This document shows, piece after piece, positions 7,087-8,594 of a stretch of 8,594 nucleotides of DNA; the first letter of the stretch is position 1; each line of letters begins with the position of its first letter. Made by a program: the position numbers and the translations under genes. The notes under the pieces were generated by a model that saw only the letters and a program-made list of their open reading frames with translations, ran no database searches and had not been told where the DNA came from. This DNA is from Bacteroidota bacterium (GTDB lineage Bacteria > Bacteroidota > Bacteroidia > Bacteroidales > Prolixibacteraceae). The stretch is taken from assembly GCA_013203755.1 (NCBI GenBank), contig JABMPI010000728.1:1-8594 (forward strand). Reading direction: 5' to 3'.

Positions 7087-7101
7087 AAAGTATAATACTT
7101 T
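7087..7101 (-). promoter_or_regulatory. Inverted repeat AAAGTAT-A-ATACTTT just upstream of the sigma factor start
   Basis: Seven-base arms at 7087-7093 and 7095-7101 surround a single A, ending four bases before the ATG. The arm sequence equals that of the inverted repeat before the receptor gene, but arranged back to back the other way round. As RNA it could form a five-bp stem with a five-base loop over the ribosome binding region. The arm 7-mer also occurs alone in several coding regions of this AT-rich window, so only the paired arrangement is notable. Confidence 0.4.
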
Positions 7102-7122
7102 CCTGAACGTAAAATTTGTAAT
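7102..7122 (-). promoter_or_regulatory. Candidate regulatory element upstream of the sigma factor (ATTACAAA...TTCAGG)
   Basis: On the minus strand, ATTACAAA (7122-7115) is followed after six bases by GTTCAGG (7108-7102), 20 bases before the ATG. It matches the element upstream of the FecR gene almost exactly. This fits autoregulation of the sigma factor, but equally a site for another regulator. Confidence 0.4.
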
Positions 7123-7140
7123 TCCATTTTACGGTTTGTC

Positions 7141-7148
7141 CAAAAATA
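7141..7148 (-). promoter_or_regulatory. Possible housekeeping -7 element (TAnnTTTG) for the sigma factor gene
   Basis: On the minus strand 7148-7141 reads TATTTTTG, an exact match to the Bacteroidota -7 consensus TAnnTTTG. Transcription would begin near 7135, leaving a leader of roughly 50 bases. No TTTG is present at the expected -33 distance, so support is partial. If real, the ATTACAAA element lies in the leader, downstream of the start point. Confidence 0.35.
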
Positions 7149-7257
7149 TCAATTTTATTATATAAATATTGTAAAAATAATTATGAAATACTACCCTGGA
7201 AAGTATGGAAAACGATTCGTATAGAATCAAAAAATATTACAATTGTACTTATAAATA

Positions 7258-7297
7258 GAGAGAGAAACCTGTTCAAAAACCAGCAGATTTCTCTCTC
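7258..7297 (-). terminator. Hairpin terminator downstream of the galactose mutarotase gene
   Basis: Arms GAGAGAGAAA (7258-7267) and TTTCTCTCTC (7288-7297) are perfectly complementary. After one mismatch the stem continues through CTG/CAG (7269-7271 and 7284-7286), leaving a small A-rich loop. It begins 19 bases after the mutarotase stop codon, and on the minus strand it is followed by TATTTATAAG, a modest U-rich tail. It separates the mutarotase transcript from the sigma factor unit. Confidence 0.7.
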
Positions 7298-7316
7298 CTT
7301 TCTCAACCAAAAATAA

Positions 7317-8441
7317 CTATTGTTTCACAGAAAATTTATAAATAGTGGTTGATTTTAATGTCTCTCCAGGCTTTAACAATGTTGATGGGAATTGAGGTTT
7401 GTTTGGACTGTCAGGGTAATATTGAGTTTCTAAACAAAAGCCGGTACGTTTTTCGTATGCCTTTCCTGCTTTACCAATTTCATTTCCTTTTAAATGGTTT
7501 CCGGTGTAAAACTGAACGCCAGGTTCGGTAGTAAACACTTCCATGTACCTTCCACTTTCAGGTTCAAAAGCACTGGCACAAAAAGCCAATTCGCCTTCAT
7601 TTTTATTAATAATATAATTAAAATCGTAACCTACACCATAAACTAACATTTGGTTATCCGAGTCAATTCTTTCGCCAATAACATGAGGCATGGTAAAATC
7701 AAGATCGGTTCCTCTAATATCTTCAATTTCTCCGGTAGGAACCATATCCTCAGTAACCGGAGTCGATTTATCTGCGTTAATCACCAAAACATGATTCAAA
7801 ATATCGCCGTTCCCTTCTCCGCGCAAGTTAAAATAACTGTGGTTGGTAATGTTAAAATGACACGCTTTATCGGTAGTAATCTCGTAATCAATCTTCAACT
7901 CATTGTCGTTTGTTAGCGTGTAAGTAGCTTTTACCGTTTTATTGCCAGGAAAACCAAATTCACCATCGGCACTCTTTAAACTAAAAGTAGTTACATTTCC
8001 ATTATTTTGGTAATCCCACACTTTCCTGTACCAACTGTCTGACCCCGAGTGTAAACATGCCTTACCATTATTAACTTCAAAGTTATAAGTTTCTCCATCT
8101 ATAGTAAAACTCGCGTTTCCAATTCGGTTAGCAAATGGTCCAACTACTGCTCCGTGGCTGGCTCCATATTTTTGATAGTCGGCAACAGATTTAAACCCTA
8201 ACAGAACATCGGCCAAATTCCCATTTTTATCCGGTGCGTAAATCGAAACAATTTTTGCCCCATAATTAGTAAGGGTTACAATCATACCATTCTCATTTTT
8301 CATAGTAAAAAGGTTGGTCGTTTTTCCGTCAATCACACTTTCAAAGTCAGCTTTTGAATAGGGCATTTCCATCTCTTTTTTTTGCGTTGAAGTACTAGCA
8401 GCAAAAACTGCAATAAATAACAAAAGGCTTAGGTTTTTCAT
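7317..8441 (-). CDS. galM: Galactose mutarotase (aldose 1-epimerase), exported
   Basis: Interconverts the alpha and beta anomers of galactose and other aldoses. The 374-residue product has a signal peptide (about 1-15, LSLLLFIAVFAA) and a full-length GalM domain (about 38-373), so it should act in the periplasm or at the envelope. Family residues are in place: Arg106 in ANRIGNASF, His131 in LHSG, the catalytic acid His201 in ITNHSYFNL, Asp273 in GYDFNY, and the catalytic base Glu338 in GFCLETQ. The common DHNF motif reads DFNY here. The region after the signal peptide (AASTSTQKKE) looks like that of a lipoprotein but has no Cys, so it is probably cleaved by ordinary signal peptidase. It is monocistronic within this window, with a terminator after it and 153 bases of non-coding sequence before it. 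Whether it belongs to a sugar locus beyond the right edge cannot be seen. Confidence 0.95.
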   Translation of the reverse strand: MKNLSLLLFIAVFAASTSTQKKEMEMPYSKADFESVIDGKTTNLFTMKNENGMIVTLTNYGAKIVSIYAPDKNGNLADVLLGFKSVADYQKYGASHGAVVGPFANRIGNASFTIDGETYNFEVNNGKACLHSGSDSWYRKVWDYQNNGNVTTFSLKSADGEFGFPGNKTVKATYTLTNDNELKIDYEITTDKACHFNITNHSYFNLRGEGNGDILNHVLVINADKSTPVTEDMVPTGEIEDIRGTDLDFTMPHVIGERIDSDNQMLVYGVGYDFNYIINKNEGELAFCASAFEPESGRYMEVFTTEPGVQFYTGNHLKGNEIGKAGKAYEKRTGFCLETQYYPDSPNKPQFPSTLLKPGETLKSTTIYKFSVKQ

Positions 8442-8549
8442 CCGTTTATAATATTAATTTTAAATGGCAACATATGGAACTTACCCTGATTTTATAATTA
8501 TTGTTTGTTGTTATTAATAATTTTAAATCATGGACGTTTTATAATTTTA

Positions 8550-8580
8550 AATAAATATTTTGAGGCAATAAAAATACAAA
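8550..8580 (-). promoter_or_regulatory. Weak candidate promoter for the mutarotase gene
   Basis: On the minus strand, TTTG (8580-8577) is followed after 19 bases by TATTTATT (8557-8550). The spacing fits the Bacteroidota -33/-7 pattern, but the -7 box matches only four of six fixed positions of TAnnTTTG. The leader would be about 100 bases. The rest of the 8442-8594 region is AT-rich, without other recognisable signals. Confidence 0.25.
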
Positions 8581-8594
8581 TCATGATTGAATAT

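Noticed and set aside
8579..8588. Palindrome AATCATGATT near the right edge
   Set aside because: It is short, AT-rich and unrelated to any start codon in view; expected by chance at this base composition.

Overview
The window is AT-rich, uses weak ribosome binding sites, and carries families typical of Bacteroidota: an ECF sigma factor with a FecR/DUF4974 anti-sigma protein, a TonB-dependent receptor with STN and carboxypeptidase-like regulatory domains, and a DUF4382 lipoprotein. The gene content suggests a free-living or marine member of the Marinilabiliales/Prolixibacteraceae type, but that placement is an inference from style, not a taxonomic result.

Layout. Positions 1-1858 (plus strand) hold the 3' part of a short-chain dehydrogenase/reductase gene, which the left window edge cuts within its first codons, and a two-domain VOC (glyoxalase-fold) protein 22 bases downstream. 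They look like the end of one operon. The operon ends in a run of TAAA repeats and an 18-bp perfect hairpin (1870-1907) that also serves the genes converging from the right.

Positions 1953-7082 (minus strand) hold a four-gene unit. In order of transcription it runs: ECF sigma factor (7082-6576), TonB-dependent receptor (6485-3807), FecR-type anti-sigma factor (3718-2855) and DUF4382 lipoprotein (2858-1953). The last two overlap by ATGA. From family knowledge this is a cell-surface signalling and uptake system. The receptor would bind an unknown ligand and signal through its STN domain to FecR, which controls the sigma factor. The lipoprotein is the likely surface partner. The usual order is sigma, FecR, receptor; here FecR comes after the receptor.

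The most interesting signal is regulatory. The 8-mer ATTACAAA (minus strand) occurs four times by my reading, each time within about 45 bases upstream of one of the four start codons of this unit, and I found it nowhere else in the window. In the three intergenic copies it is followed by TTCAG. Inverted repeats with ATACTTT/AAAGTAT arms lie at two of these sites. This is a candidate autoregulatory promoter or operator family.

Positions 7317-8441 (minus strand) hold a secreted galactose mutarotase with its catalytic residues intact, followed by its own hairpin terminator. No RNA genes, CRISPR arrays, insertion sequences or integration sites were seen. No gene-free stretch exceeds 300 bases.
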